A DNA stretch of 64,000 nt from FEB-12 sp964503315 (GCA_964503315.1 CAZCZL010000007.1:124001-188000); one strand, 5' to 3'. Positions 49,870-59,390 are shown, numbered from the stretch's first letter. The notes: a model not told the origin generated them from the sequence alone. Program-made: numbers and translations.

Positions 49870-51765
49870 ATGGATCGGCAGACATTTTCCATGGCGGGCC
49901 GCGAGCGCATCGCGCTCGTGCTGATCTTTGGCGCCTTCCTGGTGATGGCCGCGCGCCTCGTGAAACTCCAGATAATCGACCATAGCGAGATGTACCAGCT
50001 GGCGGAGAACAACCGGATCCGCGTGGTGCCTATCGAGGCGAAACGGGGAGTGGTCTATGATCGCGAAGGGCGGGTGATCATCGGGAATAGACCGTCCTAT
50101 ACACTCTCAGTTGTGCCGGCAGAAGAGAAGAAGGGGCGGACCGTCCCGCATCTCTCAGAATTGCTGGAGACCGACACGCTGACTCTACGGAAGAAGATCC
50201 GGAAGAACCAGGCGAGTCCGTATCAGCCGGCGCCGGTGTATCGCGATATCCCGTTTGAGATCGTAGCGGTTCTTGAGGAGCAGGGACAGGAGTTCCCCGG
50301 AGTCAACTATACGCTCGACCGCGTACGGGAATACGGAGTAGACCTTCGGGCGGAGGCGTTCACCGGCCATGTTGGTGAGGTCTCCGAGAAGGAGTTGGAG
50401 CGGAATCCAGACGCGGGTTACCGGATGGGGAGTACGATCGGGAAAAAGGGGGTTGAGAAACAATACGATCAAGTGCTGCGCGGTGTGGAGGGGACGGATT
50501 TCATTGAAGTGACCGCGTTGGGGGAAGTGCTTGGGCCGTACGCGGGGAAAGAACGGGTGAAACCGGTTCCCGGGAGCGATCTGACGCTGACAATCGACAA
50601 TGATGTTCAGCTTGCGGCAATTCATGCTTTGGATTCGTTCGCCGTGCGGAAGTTTTTTGGTCCGGACGGGAAAACGGTAGATTCATTCATCAATCGGCCA
50701 GGCGCGGTGGTGGCGATCGATCCGCGAACCGGCGAAGTGCTGGCGATGACATCATCGCCGGGATTCGACCCGAATGTCTTCTCGGGAGTAATAACAGACT
50801 CGGTCTGGAAGACGATCCAGGAGGATTCGAGCCGCCCGCTATTGAATCGTCCGTTGAATGGGTTGTATCCGCCGGGTTCGACGGCGAAGTTGTTGACGCT
50901 CGGCGCCGGATTGGAGACAGGCGTGATCGACGCCTCGACGGTGTTCCCGAAATCGTGCATCGGCGGATACCAGTACGGAAACCGGTTTTTCAAGTGCTGG
51001 GAGAAAAAGGGTCACGGTTCAACCACCGGGGTGCACGCGGTTGAGATGTCGTGCGACGTCTATTTTTACCAGCTCGGGCTACGGGTTGGTGTCGACCAAC
51101 TGAGCCGATACTACGATCTCTGTGGCTTCGGGAAGCCTTCAGGGGTGGATCTGCCCAATGAATTCAAGGGACTGAATCCGAACAGCAAATATTACGACAA
51201 GCGGTACGGCAAGAACGGCTGGACCAAAGCGCTGGTGCTGAATACGGCGATAGGGCAGGGTGAGATTCTAGTGACTCCGCTGCAACTGGCGCAGTTTTAT
51301 TGTGGTCTGGCGAATTGGGGGAGAGTGTATCGCCCTCATCTCGTCAAAAAGATAACCAAGCCGAATGGGGAAGAAGTCACAGTTCAGCCGGAGTTGGCGT
51401 TTACGCTGCCGTTCAGTCAACAGACGCTGGGGACATTGCGCGAAGGGTTGCGATTGGTAGTGGAAGGGGGACGGGGAACCGCGCGCCGATTGAAGAATAA
51501 CTTGTATTCGGTTTGCGGAAAGACGGGGACATCGCAGAACCCGCACGGGAATGACCACGCGCTGTTCGTCGGGTTTGCGCCGATAGAGAGCCCGGAGATC
51601 GTAGTCTGCGCGGTAGTAGAGAACGCGGGACATGGTTCTGAGATCGCCGCACCGGTGGTGGGGCGAGTGATCGAGACCTATATGAAGAAAAAGCTCGGCT
51701 TGCTGGAGCCTCCGGAGCCGGTGGCGCAGGTGAAGTCTGATTCGACCACGGTGGCCTCGCGATGA
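49870..51765 (+). CDS. mrdA: Penicillin-binding protein 2 (elongation transpeptidase)
   Basis: 631 residues. Membrane anchor about 14-30 (IALVLIFGAFLVMAARLV), dimerisation domain starting EAKRGVVYDREGRVIIGN, and a transpeptidase with STAK (Ser337-Lys340), SCD (near 394) and KTGT (551-554), the class B order. It crosslinks lateral peptidoglycan with RodA. No PASTA domains, unlike the FtsI in this window. mreD lies 12 nt upstream; its stop overlaps the rodA start by 4 nt. Confidence 0.95.
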   Translation: MDRQTFSMAGRERIALVLIFGAFLVMAARLVKLQIIDHSEMYQLAENNRIRVVPIEAKRGVVYDREGRVIIGNRPSYTLSVVPAEEKKGRTVPHLSELLETDTLTLRKKIRKNQASPYQPAPVYRDIPFEIVAVLEEQGQEFPGVNYTLDRVREYGVDLRAEAFTGHVGEVSEKELERNPDAGYRMGSTIGKKGVEKQYDQVLRGVEGTDFIEVTALGEVLGPYAGKERVKPVPGSDLTLTIDNDVQLAAIHALDSFAVRKFFGPDGKTVDSFINRPGAVVAIDPRTGEVLAMTSSPGFDPNVFSGVITDSVWKTIQEDSSRPLLNRPLNGLYPPGSTAKLLTLGAGLETGVIDASTVFPKSCIGGYQYGNRFFKCWEKKGHGSTTGVHAVEMSCDVYFYQLGLRVGVDQLSRYYDLCGFGKPSGVDLPNEFKGLNPNSKYYDKRYGKNGWTKALVLNTAIGQGEILVTPLQLAQFYCGLANWGRVYRPHLVKKITKPNGEEVTVQPELAFTLPFSQQTLGTLREGLRLVVEGGRGTARRLKNNLYSVCGKTGTSQNPHGNDHALFVGFAPIESPEIVVCAVVENAGHGSEIAAPVVGRVIETYMKKKLGLLEPPEPVAQVKSDSTTVASR

Positions 51766-52982
51766 TACACCGGATCCGCTACAGAGAGCTGGATTGGAAG
51801 CTGATCGGCACGTTTTTGGCATTGTCGATCATCGGCATCGCCACCGTCTATTCCTCCCAGCACAATGTCGACGATCCGTACCGTCAGTCGTTTTATCTGC
51901 GCCAGATGATGTGGCTGGTGATAGCGTTCGGAGCGTTCCTCGTAGTGCTGCATTTGCCGCAAAGGATATTCGATGGCGGCGCATACGCGATGTATATCAT
52001 CGCGGTGGTGCTCCTGGCGGCAGTCCTGGTATTTGGACATACACGACTTGGAGCAACCCGGTGGTTTGATTTCGGACCAGTAAGTTTCTCGCCGTCGGAT
52101 CTGGCAAAATTGGCGGTACTTCTCACGCTGGCGCGGTTTTTCGCGTATACGAGACTACCGGTGGCATCCAAGCGAAGACTGGCGGTCTCGGCGATATTAA
52201 TAGCGGTACCGATGATGCTGATCCTGAAGCAGCCGGATCTGGGGAGCTCGCTGATCTTTCCGGTCATACTGATCGCGCTCTGGTTCTGGTCGGGACTGTC
52301 GCCGTGGTATTTGATATTGATCATGTCGCCGTTCATCTCGATGGTGGCGGCGTACTATTGGCTCTCCTGGGCGATATACCTGGTGGCGTTGATGATCTTT
52401 TTGGCAGTGCTAAGGCCGGGCATAGTGCTGGCGATCTTCATCATGCTGGTGAATCTGGGATTCGGGATGGTGACACCATTCATCTGGGAGAAGCTTGAGG
52501 ATTACCAGAAGAATCGCATCCTGACATTTCTCGATCCGGGGCATGATCCGCGCGGGGCGGGGTACCAGATCATTCAGTCGAAGATAGCGATCGGTTCCGG
52601 TGGAATAGTCGGGAAAGGGTATCTGGAAGGGTCACAGGCGCGGCTTGATTTTTTGCCGGAGCGGCATACCGACTTCATCTTCTCAGTCCTGGGTGAGGAA
52701 TTCGGTCTGCTCGGGTCGCTGGTGGTGATAGGGTTGTTCACATTTGCTTTCTATCGATGTTTACGCATAGCTGTTCGATGTCGATCTCGGTTCGCGTCGT
52801 TCGTGGTGATCGGGTGCACGGCGGTGTTATTCTTCCAGTTTGTCGTCAATATCGGGATGGTGCTGGGGATGATGCCGGTGACCGGGTTGCCGCTGCCGTT
52901 TGTCAGCTACGGAGGGACATCGCTGCTGATGGTCTGGGTGTTTGTCGGGATGATCATTGCCTCGGAATACCACTGGTTCTAA
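51762..52982 (+). CDS. rodA: Rod-shape SEDS glycosyltransferase RodA
   Basis: 406 residues, SEDS family, about ten membrane helices. IGIATVYSSQHNVD near 21-34, TRLGATRWFDFGPVSFSPSDLAKLA near 91-115, LKQPDLGSSLIF near 149-160, GAGYQIIQSKIAIGSGGIVGKGYLEGSQARLDFLPERHTDFIFS near 266-310 and TGLPLPFVSYGGTSLL near 377-392 are typical. It polymerises lipid II for lateral elongation with PBP2. Its stop overlaps the start of the aspartyl protease gene by 1 nt. Confidence 0.95.
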   Translation: MIHRIRYRELDWKLIGTFLALSIIGIATVYSSQHNVDDPYRQSFYLRQMMWLVIAFGAFLVVLHLPQRIFDGGAYAMYIIAVVLLAAVLVFGHTRLGATRWFDFGPVSFSPSDLAKLAVLLTLARFFAYTRLPVASKRRLAVSAILIAVPMMLILKQPDLGSSLIFPVILIALWFWSGLSPWYLILIMSPFISMVAAYYWLSWAIYLVALMIFLAVLRPGIVLAIFIMLVNLGFGMVTPFIWEKLEDYQKNRILTFLDPGHDPRGAGYQIIQSKIAIGSGGIVGKGYLEGSQARLDFLPERHTDFIFSVLGEEFGLLGSLVVIGLFTFAFYRCLRIAVRCRSRFASFVVIGCTAVLFFQFVVNIGMVLGMMPVTGLPLPFVSYGGTSLLMVWVFVGMIIASEYHWF

Positions 52983-54529
52983 TGAAACTGCTCACACTTC
53001 TCGCGACTTTCTTTTTTGGATGTCAATCCGTCCTGTCAATGGATCTTGATTCGCTGTTGATCAAGTCGGTGGGGGGTGAGGAAGGACTCAGGACAGTCAG
53101 CACGATGACTTCTTTTCGGGCGACAGGGGAAGTCACGATGAACGGTTTGAAGGGGAGATTCGTGCAGGTGGTGGTTCCGCCTGATCGCATCTACTACGAG
53201 TTGACGTTTCCGCAGTTCTCAATCAAGCAGGGGTATGACGGTATGACAGGTTGGCAGACCGACCTGAATGGCCGGGTGTCGCGTATAAGCGGATTCGAAG
53301 AGGCAGAGTTGATCAAGACGCTGTACACTGAGACGTATTCGCATGTTGTGCCGGGAAGGATGGCGGGAAGCGCGGCGTACGTAAAAGACTCAGTTATCGA
53401 TGGCGTCGCGTACCCGCTGGTGGAGTTTTATCCGCAGAACAAAGATACGCTACGGGTGCTGTACAACGCGGAGACGGGGGAGCGGGTGATGCAGATATCG
53501 AAGCTGGATAATATCAAGACGATCATCTCTTTCGACGAAACAGTGGTGGTGCAGAGTGTGCCGATACCTTTCCGGCAGAGTTCGGTGGCGATAGGGGTGC
53601 CGCTGGCGATCGATTGGGTGATCGACTCGGCTCAATTCAATGTACCGGTGGATGGCGCGATCTTCGCGCAACCGGGGAGCGCACACCGTTCGTTGCCGGT
53701 GGGCATTGACTCAGTCATGATTCCGTTCACCTATGAAAACGGGCATATCTACGTAACGGCGACGATCAATGGGAAAAAGCGGGTGCGGCTGATACTGGAT
53801 TCGGGAGCGTCAGCGACGATCTTCAATTCAGAAGTAGTGGGAGCGATGGAACTCCCGGAGGTCGGGACAATGCCCGCGCGCGGAGTGGGAGGATTTGTCG
53901 AAGTAAAATTGGTGAAGTCAGACTCAGTGGCGATAGGTGACATCACGCTGTTCGACCAGATCGGCGGGTTGATGGATCTGACGGGGCTAAATGTGGTGAG
54001 GAATGATTCGCTGCCGTTTGGCGGAGTGGTTGGGTATGACTTTCTGTCTCAGTTCCCGACCACAATAGACCCGCTGAGAGAAGTGGTGACGGTGTATGAT
54101 CCGGAGCATTTTGTCGCGCCACAGAATGGGTACGCGATCCCGTTCGATCTGACGATGCAGGTGCCGACTGTGGAAGCATCGGTGAATGGGATTCACGGAC
54201 GATTCCTAATAGATCTGGGGAACGCGATGGGGCTGATTCTGCATGGGCCTTTCGTAGAGAAGAATAAGCTGGACACGTTGCCGCGAATCGAGGTTGGGGA
54301 GGGGCGGAGAATTGGCGGGATCGGCGGGGATGTGGAGAGCCGGATGGTACGAATCGCCGAGTTGCGGGTTGGGGAATTCAAGCTGAAAGAGATACCGGCA
54401 GTTATATCCGCAGGAACATCGGGGATAAGTGGTTCGGTGGTGGTGGACGGGAATATCGGAAACGGGATATTGCGGAGTTACAAAGTCGTCTTTGATTATC
54501 GACATCAGGTTCTGTATTTACTCCCCTAG
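52982..54529 (+). CDS. Exported aspartyl (retropepsin-like) protease with two protease-like domains
   Basis: 515 residues from ATG 52982; the open frame further upstream is inside rodA and is rejected. Signal peptide (MKLLTLLATFFFGCQSVLS). The first about 225 residues resemble a LolA/periplasmic lipoprotein-binding-like fold (PDRIYYELTFPQFSIKQGYDG, GWQTDLNGRVSRISGFEEAEL). Then comes a retropepsin-like domain with ILDSGASATIFNSEV (Asp273), and a second, divergent one with LIDLGNAMGLILHG (Asp411), in which DSGA has become DLGN. The pair could form a pepsin-like site. Last gene of the mre operon; substrate unknown. Confidence 0.75.
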   Translation: MKLLTLLATFFFGCQSVLSMDLDSLLIKSVGGEEGLRTVSTMTSFRATGEVTMNGLKGRFVQVVVPPDRIYYELTFPQFSIKQGYDGMTGWQTDLNGRVSRISGFEEAELIKTLYTETYSHVVPGRMAGSAAYVKDSVIDGVAYPLVEFYPQNKDTLRVLYNAETGERVMQISKLDNIKTIISFDETVVVQSVPIPFRQSSVAIGVPLAIDWVIDSAQFNVPVDGAIFAQPGSAHRSLPVGIDSVMIPFTYENGHIYVTATINGKKRVRLILDSGASATIFNSEVVGAMELPEVGTMPARGVGGFVEVKLVKSDSVAIGDITLFDQIGGLMDLTGLNVVRNDSLPFGGVVGYDFLSQFPTTIDPLREVVTVYDPEHFVAPQNGYAIPFDLTMQVPTVEASVNGIHGRFLIDLGNAMGLILHGPFVEKNKLDTLPRIEVGEGRRIGGIGGDVESRMVRIAELRVGEFKLKEIPAVISAGTSGISGSVVVDGNIGNGILRSYKVVFDYRHQVLYLLP

Positions 54530-54604
54530 GTTCTTCGGTCACATCGCATTCTTCGGTTACTTCCGCGTCAGATTGTCACAGGAACAACGCGGGGGCGTAT
54601 TATC

Positions 54605-54633
54605 TTGACAGTTTTGGCGTGTGGACGTATATC
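54605..54633 (+). promoter_or_regulatory. Sigma-70-type promoter of the pfk/glycolysis operon
   Basis: TTGACA (54605-54610), 17-bp spacer, TATATC (54628-54633). Transcription would start near 54640, only about 23 nt before the pfk ATG, so the leader is short. Confidence 0.65.
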
Positions 54634-54662
54634 AGATAGGTACTTAGCAAGGTAAGGATGCA

Positions 54663-55706
54663 ATGAAAATAGGCGTTTTGACAGGCGGCGGCGACTGTCC
54701 CGGGTTGAACGCTGTGGTCCGGGCAATCGTCCACAAAGGGGTATATCGCTACGGTTACACGTTTTGCGGGATTCGCGACGGATGGAAGGGGCTTTTGGGT
54801 GACGCGGCAGTTTCGCCACTGACCACCCAGGATGTAGCCAATATCCTGTCGATGGGGGGAACGATCCTTAAGACTTCGCGCAGTAACCCCTGTAAACTTC
54901 CGGATGGACCGGCTCAGATAAAGCGAAATATGGAGAAACATCAGCTCGACGCACTGATCGTGATCGGCGGTGTCGACACGCTTGGGGTAGCATCGAAACT
55001 CCACCAGGATGGCGTGAAGCTGGTAGCAGTTCCAAAGACGATTGACAACAATGTCTGGGGAACGGATAGGACATTTGGATTCGATACGGCAGTGAATGTG
55101 GCAGCCGAGGCTATCGACCGAATTCGTACGACGGCGGAGGCACATAATCGCGTTTTTGTGGTAGAAGTGATGGGGCGCGACGCGGGATGGATCGCGCTGG
55201 AGTCAGGGATCGCGGGTGGGGCATCGATGATCCTGCTCCCGGAGTTTCCGGTTGATCTGGAGCGGGTGGTGCAGTCGATCGTGACGCGGCATGAAAAGGG
55301 GGGTGTTTTTACCGTGATTGTGGTCGCGGAAGGGACACGGTTGAAACGGGAAGGGGGAGAGCCGATGCCGGTGGTAATCGACGCACAAAGAGATGAATTT
55401 GGGAATGTTCGACTGGGCGGAATAGCCGATAAGATAACGGAAGCAATAGCCGCGCGGACGGGATTTGATTGTCGCGCCGTTCGTCTTGGGCATATTCAGC
55501 GGGGAGGTTCGCCGAGCGCGTATGACAGAGTGCTGGCGACTCGGTATGGGATAGTCGCGGTTGAAATGGTCCGGGCAGGCGAGTTTGGAAAGATGGCGGC
55601 GTTACGCGGGACGAAGATAGAGACGGTTCCGCTGGCAGAAGTGGCGCGCGCGACAAAGACGGTTGATCCGGATCTCTATGAAATTGCAGAGGTATTTTTT
55701 GGGTAA
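54663..55706 (+). CDS. pfkA: Phosphofructokinase, pyrophosphate-type active site
   Basis: 347 residues. VLTGGGDCPGLNAVVRAIV at the N terminus, IGGVDTLGVASKL near 101-113, PKTIDNNVWGTDRTFGFDTAVNVA near 124-147, GRDAGWIALESGIAGGAS near 170-187 and LGHIQRGGSPSAYDR near 280-294. In E. coli ATP-PfkA the phosphoryl-donor site has Gly104 and Gly124; here the equivalents are Asp (GGVDT) and Lys (PKTID), the combination known for pyrophosphate-dependent enzymes. It phosphorylates fructose-6-phosphate, possibly reversibly. It starts the operon with gap, pgk and tpiA. Confidence 0.9.
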   Translation: MKIGVLTGGGDCPGLNAVVRAIVHKGVYRYGYTFCGIRDGWKGLLGDAAVSPLTTQDVANILSMGGTILKTSRSNPCKLPDGPAQIKRNMEKHQLDALIVIGGVDTLGVASKLHQDGVKLVAVPKTIDNNVWGTDRTFGFDTAVNVAAEAIDRIRTTAEAHNRVFVVEVMGRDAGWIALESGIAGGASMILLPEFPVDLERVVQSIVTRHEKGGVFTVIVVAEGTRLKREGGEPMPVVIDAQRDEFGNVRLGGIADKITEAIAARTGFDCRAVRLGHIQRGGSPSAYDRVLATRYGIVAVEMVRAGEFGKMAALRGTKIETVPLAEVARATKTVDPDLYEIAEVFFG

Positions 55707-56379
55707 GCTGACATCTCTGGTCTGTTTGATAGTCCTGCTCGTGGTCTGTGTAGTTCAGGCGCAGCCAAGCGCCGCGGAGAAGCATGGTGGATTCAGTCGG
55801 AGTCACCAAGCGGGTGTACGTCTGGGAGTCTGGAACAACATGGGGGATCTTCCGCCCAAAGAGGATTCATCGGGCGGCGCCCGTTACGCGGCGGATATCA
55901 AGGATGCCAGTTTCTATTTTGAGGGATTTTTCGCGTACCGCGTCAGCACGGCGTTCATGATAGAAGGGGCGCTGGGGATAGTCAATCGCGGCGATGTGAC
56001 GGTCGAGGATTCATTCGGCGATACGTATGTCGGCGGTTTGACGCTGTATCCGATCCAGTTGAAAGCGAAGTTTTACCCGCTGGGCGATTCACACGGGAAG
56101 GTATTCCCGTATCTGGCCGCGGGCGCGGGAATATATCATGGTCGGCATGATATTCAGTTTACGTCCGACCCGTTTGTGGTCAGCGGTAATTCCAAGACCT
56201 CGTTCAGTTACTTGCTGGGCGGAGGAGTGGATTACCAGGTAGCGGATGTGGTCGGGCTCGATCTGAATGTCAATTATCTACCGGTCAAATTCTCTGATGA
56301 TCTGTTTGAAGTGAAGGATTACCAGGCGCTGACGATCACGGTCGGCGTGAAGTATCTCTTCCAGTCACCCAGGAAATAA
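55678..56379 (+). CDS. Outer-membrane beta-barrel protein
   Basis: 233 residues from ATG 55678 (alternative TTG 55663); the start lies inside the end of pfkA. Signal peptide (LTSLVCLIVLLVVCVVQAQP). The mature part has alternating beta strands with aromatic ends, e.g. FAYRVSTAFMIEGALGIVNRG, LTLYPIQLKAKFYPL, LLGGGVDYQVADVVGLDLNVNYLPVKF and a final strand TITVGVKYLFQSPRK, in line with an 8-stranded OmpW/OmpA-like barrel. Function unknown. Its position between pfk and gap, with a 29-nt overlap with pfk, is unusual for an outer-membrane protein. Confidence 0.7.
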   Translation: MKLQRYFLGKLTSLVCLIVLLVVCVVQAQPSAAEKHGGFSRSHQAGVRLGVWNNMGDLPPKEDSSGGARYAADIKDASFYFEGFFAYRVSTAFMIEGALGIVNRGDVTVEDSFGDTYVGGLTLYPIQLKAKFYPLGDSHGKVFPYLAAGAGIYHGRHDIQFTSDPFVVSGNSKTSFSYLLGGGVDYQVADVVGLDLNVNYLPVKFSDDLFEVKDYQALTITVGVKYLFQSPRK

Positions 56380-56402
56380 GCGAGACGATTAAGGAGGATA
56401 GA

Positions 56403-57389
56403 ATGAAAGTCGGTATCAATGGATTCGGGCGCATTGGTCGGTTGGTCTATAAAGCCACCCGCGGCACAAATGTTGAAATAGTCGGCGTGAATGATATAAC
56501 GGATGCTCCGACCCTGGCGCATCTGTTGAAGTATGACTCGGTGCACGGTCGCTATAAAGGCGAAGTCCGGGCCGAGGGCGGAAATCTGGTGATTGACGGG
56601 AAGACGATCCCGGTGTCTGCGGAAAAGGATCCATCGAATCTTCCGTGGGCGAAATTGGGCGCGGATATCGTGCTGGAGTGCACGGGGAAGTTCACGGACA
56701 AAGAAGGCGCGTCGAAGCACCTGGCGGCCGGCGCGAAGAAGGTGTTGATATCGGCTCCGGCGAAGGGGCATGACGGGACGTTCGTACGCGGGGTCAACTG
56801 GGACTCCTACGATAAGAGCAGACATCATATCATATCGATCGGATCATGCACAACCAACTGCCTCGCGCCGATGGTGAAGGTGTTGTTGGATAATTTCGGG
56901 ATCGTGCGCGGCCTGATGACCACGATCCACTCCTATACGGCGGATCAGCGGATAGTTGATTCTCCGCACAAGGATCTTCGTCGCGCCCGCGCGGCGGCGG
57001 TGTCGATGGTTCCGACCACGACCGGCGCGGCCAAGGCGATCGCCGAAGTGATACCGGCGATGAAGGGGAAACTGGATGGGATCGCGATCCGCGTCCCCAC
57101 TCCAGATTGCTCGGTGACTGACCTGGCGGTCGAGTTGGAGAAGGATACGACCAAAGACGAGATCAACGCGGCGTTCAAGAAAGCGGCGGCATCCGGACCG
57201 TTGGCGGAATCGCTGGAGTATTGCGATGAGCCGATCGTGTCGGTAGATATCGTCGGCAATCCGCACGGCTGTGTGTTTGATTCGGGTCTGACGATGTGCA
57301 ACGGCCGGTTCGCGAAAGTGTTCGGCTGGTACGACAACGAGATGGGTTTCTCAGTACGCATGGTCGACATGCTTGGCCGGATGATGTAA
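56403..57389 (+). CDS. gapA: Glyceraldehyde-3-phosphate dehydrogenase
   Basis: 328 residues. NAD-binding start KVGINGFGRIGRLVYKAT, catalytic Cys in SIGSCTTNCLAPMVK near 148-162, HSYTADQRIVDSPHKDLRRARAAAVSMVPTTTGAAKAI near 177-214 and SCDYNE-equivalent WYDNEMGFSVRMVDML near 309-324. In the NAD site ECTGKFTDKE replaces the usual ESTGVF. It oxidises G3P to 1,3-bisphosphoglycerate. AAGGAGG at 56391 is a strong ribosome-binding site. Confidence 0.96.
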   Translation: MKVGINGFGRIGRLVYKATRGTNVEIVGVNDITDAPTLAHLLKYDSVHGRYKGEVRAEGGNLVIDGKTIPVSAEKDPSNLPWAKLGADIVLECTGKFTDKEGASKHLAAGAKKVLISAPAKGHDGTFVRGVNWDSYDKSRHHIISIGSCTTNCLAPMVKVLLDNFGIVRGLMTTIHSYTADQRIVDSPHKDLRRARAAAVSMVPTTTGAAKAIAEVIPAMKGKLDGIAIRVPTPDCSVTDLAVELEKDTTKDEINAAFKKAAASGPLAESLEYCDEPIVSVDIVGNPHGCVFDSGLTMCNGRFAKVFGWYDNEMGFSVRMVDMLGRMM

Positions 57390-57407
57390 GAGAGAAGGAA
57401 CGGAGAT

Positions 57408-58625
57408 ATGAACAAGGTATCCGTACGCGATGTCAATTTCCGCGGGCAGAAAGTGCTCTTGCGGGTTGACTTTAATGTGCCGTTCGACGAGAAACTCCGG
57501 ATCACCGACGACCGTCGCATCCGCGAAGCATTGCCGACGATCAACAAGATCCTGAGCGACGGCGGGCGCGTGATCGCCTGCTCGCATTTGGGTCGTCCGG
57601 GCGGCAAGCCGGTGCCGGAGATGTCGCTCCGTCCGGTGGCGAATCATCTGGCGGAATTGCTCGGCAAGCCGGTGCTGTTCGCCGAGGATTGTGTCGGCCC
57701 GGAAGCATCGAACATGGTCGGCAAAATGAAAAACGGCGATGTATTGGTGCTGGAGAACCTTCGCTTCCATAAAGAAGAAGAAAAGAACGATCCGGAGTTC
57801 GCCAAAAAGCTGGCGTCGCTGGCGGATATCTATGTCAACGACGCGTTCGGCTCGGCGCATCGGGCGCACGCCTCGACTGAAGGGGTGACAAAGTTCATCA
57901 AGCAGTCGGTGGCGGGATTCCTGATGGAGAAAGAGCTTCAGTATCTCGGCGCGGCGGTAACGAATCCGAAGCGTCCATTTGCGGCCATACTGGGTGGCGC
58001 GAAGATATCCGGAAAGATCGATGTCATCCAGAATCTGCTGGATAAGGTTGATATCCTGGTGATCGGCGGCGGAATGGTCTTCACGTTCGCCAAAGCGATG
58101 AATTACCAGGTGGGAGATTCGCTGGTCGAGAAAGACAAGATCGATCTGGCGCGTGAGACCATGGCGAAAGCGCAGGCCGCGAAAGTAAAGCTGCTGTTTC
58201 CGGTTGATGTTGTGATCGCGAAAGAGATAAGCGACACAGCGGAAACGAAAGTGGTGCCGGTGGATCAGATCCCGGATGGATGGAAGGGATTGGACATCGG
58301 GCCGAAGTCGATCATGTTCTTCCAGGATGAATTATCCAATGCGAAGACGATTGTCTGGAATGGGCCGATGGGGGTGTTTGAGCATACGCCATTTGCCAAG
58401 GGGACGATCGCGATCGGGAAACTGCTGGCCGACCTGACACAGAGCAAGGGAGCGGTGACGATCGTCGGCGGCGGTGATTCCGCCGCGGCGGTGGCGGAGT
58501 CCGGCCTAGATGGTTCGCTGACACACGTGTCGACGGGCGGCGGGGCATCGCTGGAGTTCCTGGAGGGGAAAGAGCTGCCGGGCGTGGCGGCGCTGACGGA
58601 TCTTCAGCAGGTGGGTACGTTCTGA
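57408..58625 (+). CDS. pgk: Phosphoglycerate kinase
   Basis: 405 residues. RVDFNVPFDEKLRITDDRRI near 23-42 (substrate site), ACSHLGRPGGKPVPEMSLRPVANHLAELLGKPV near 58-90, ENLRFHKEEEKNDPEFAKKLA near 116-136, AILGGAKISGKIDVIQNLLDKVD near 193-215 and TIVGGGDSAAAVAESG near 353-368 (nucleotide site). It makes ATP from 1,3-bisphosphoglycerate. It lies 18 nt after gapA and 1 nt before tpiA. Confidence 0.97.
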   Translation: MNKVSVRDVNFRGQKVLLRVDFNVPFDEKLRITDDRRIREALPTINKILSDGGRVIACSHLGRPGGKPVPEMSLRPVANHLAELLGKPVLFAEDCVGPEASNMVGKMKNGDVLVLENLRFHKEEEKNDPEFAKKLASLADIYVNDAFGSAHRAHASTEGVTKFIKQSVAGFLMEKELQYLGAAVTNPKRPFAAILGGAKISGKIDVIQNLLDKVDILVIGGGMVFTFAKAMNYQVGDSLVEKDKIDLARETMAKAQAAKVKLLFPVDVVIAKEISDTAETKVVPVDQIPDGWKGLDIGPKSIMFFQDELSNAKTIVWNGPMGVFEHTPFAKGTIAIGKLLADLTQSKGAVTIVGGGDSAAAVAESGLDGSLTHVSTGGGASLEFLEGKELPGVAALTDLQQVGTF

Positions 58626-58626
58626 G

Positions 58627-59376
58627 ATGCGCCGAAAAATAATCTGCGGTAACTGGAAAATGAACGGGACGATTCCGGAGACGGAATCGTTGTTGAAGGG
58701 GTTGCTGGCGGGGGAATCGCGGAATCCCCGGGTTGAGGTGGTGGTCTGTCCTCCATTCACGTCTTTAGGAATTGCCCGTAATATGTTGCAGGGGAGTCAT
58801 ATAGGGCTGGGGGCGCAGGATATGTCGGAGCACGAGAAGGGGGCGTATACGGGGGAGATCTCGGCGCAGATGCTCTTGACACTTGGGGTTAGCTTCGTTA
58901 TACTGGGCCACTCGGAACGGCGGCAGTACCATGCCGAGTCCGATGATTTGATAAACCGCAAAGCCAAAACTGCGCTTGCTTCAGGACTTACCCCGATTAT
59001 TTGCATCGGAGAGACACTGGCCGAGCGCGAATCCGGTCGCACGGAACAGATCGTTGGAACGCAGGTTGATGGAGTGCTGGCCGGGTTCGGTGACGCTGAA
59101 TTGGGTCGCGTTGTGCTGGCGTATGAGCCAGTCTGGGCGATCGGGACCGGTCGAACCGCCACGCCGGAAATGGCGCAGGATGTTCATCGGTTTATTCGTC
59201 AGCGGATCGCAAGCAGTCATCGTGCGGCGGCAGAGAATCTGCCGATCCTGTACGGCGGTTCGGTCAAAGGTGACAATGCCGCGGGACTGCTGTCTGAAGC
59301 AGATATTGATGGAGCCCTGGTAGGCGGCGCCTGTTTGAAGGCGGACGAATTTATCAGGATCATAAACGCAGTGTAG
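58627..59376 (+). CDS. tpiA: Triosephosphate isomerase
   Basis: 249 residues. GNWKMNGTIPETESLL near 7-22 (Asn/Lys site), GHSERRQYHAESDDLINRKAKTAL near 96-119 (catalytic His), AYEPVWAIGTGRTATPEMAQDVHRFIRQ near 164-191 (catalytic Glu, flexible loop) and ILYGGSVKGDNAAGLLSEADIDGALVGGACL near 210-240. It interconverts DHAP and G3P. Fourth glycolytic gene of the operon. Confidence 0.97.
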   Translation: MRRKIICGNWKMNGTIPETESLLKGLLAGESRNPRVEVVVCPPFTSLGIARNMLQGSHIGLGAQDMSEHEKGAYTGEISAQMLLTLGVSFVILGHSERRQYHAESDDLINRKAKTALASGLTPIICIGETLAERESGRTEQIVGTQVDGVLAGFGDAELGRVVLAYEPVWAIGTGRTATPEMAQDVHRFIRQRIASSHRAAAENLPILYGGSVKGDNAAGLLSEADIDGALVGGACLKADEFIRIINAV

Positions 59377-59390
59377 TTGGAGGTTGTCCG

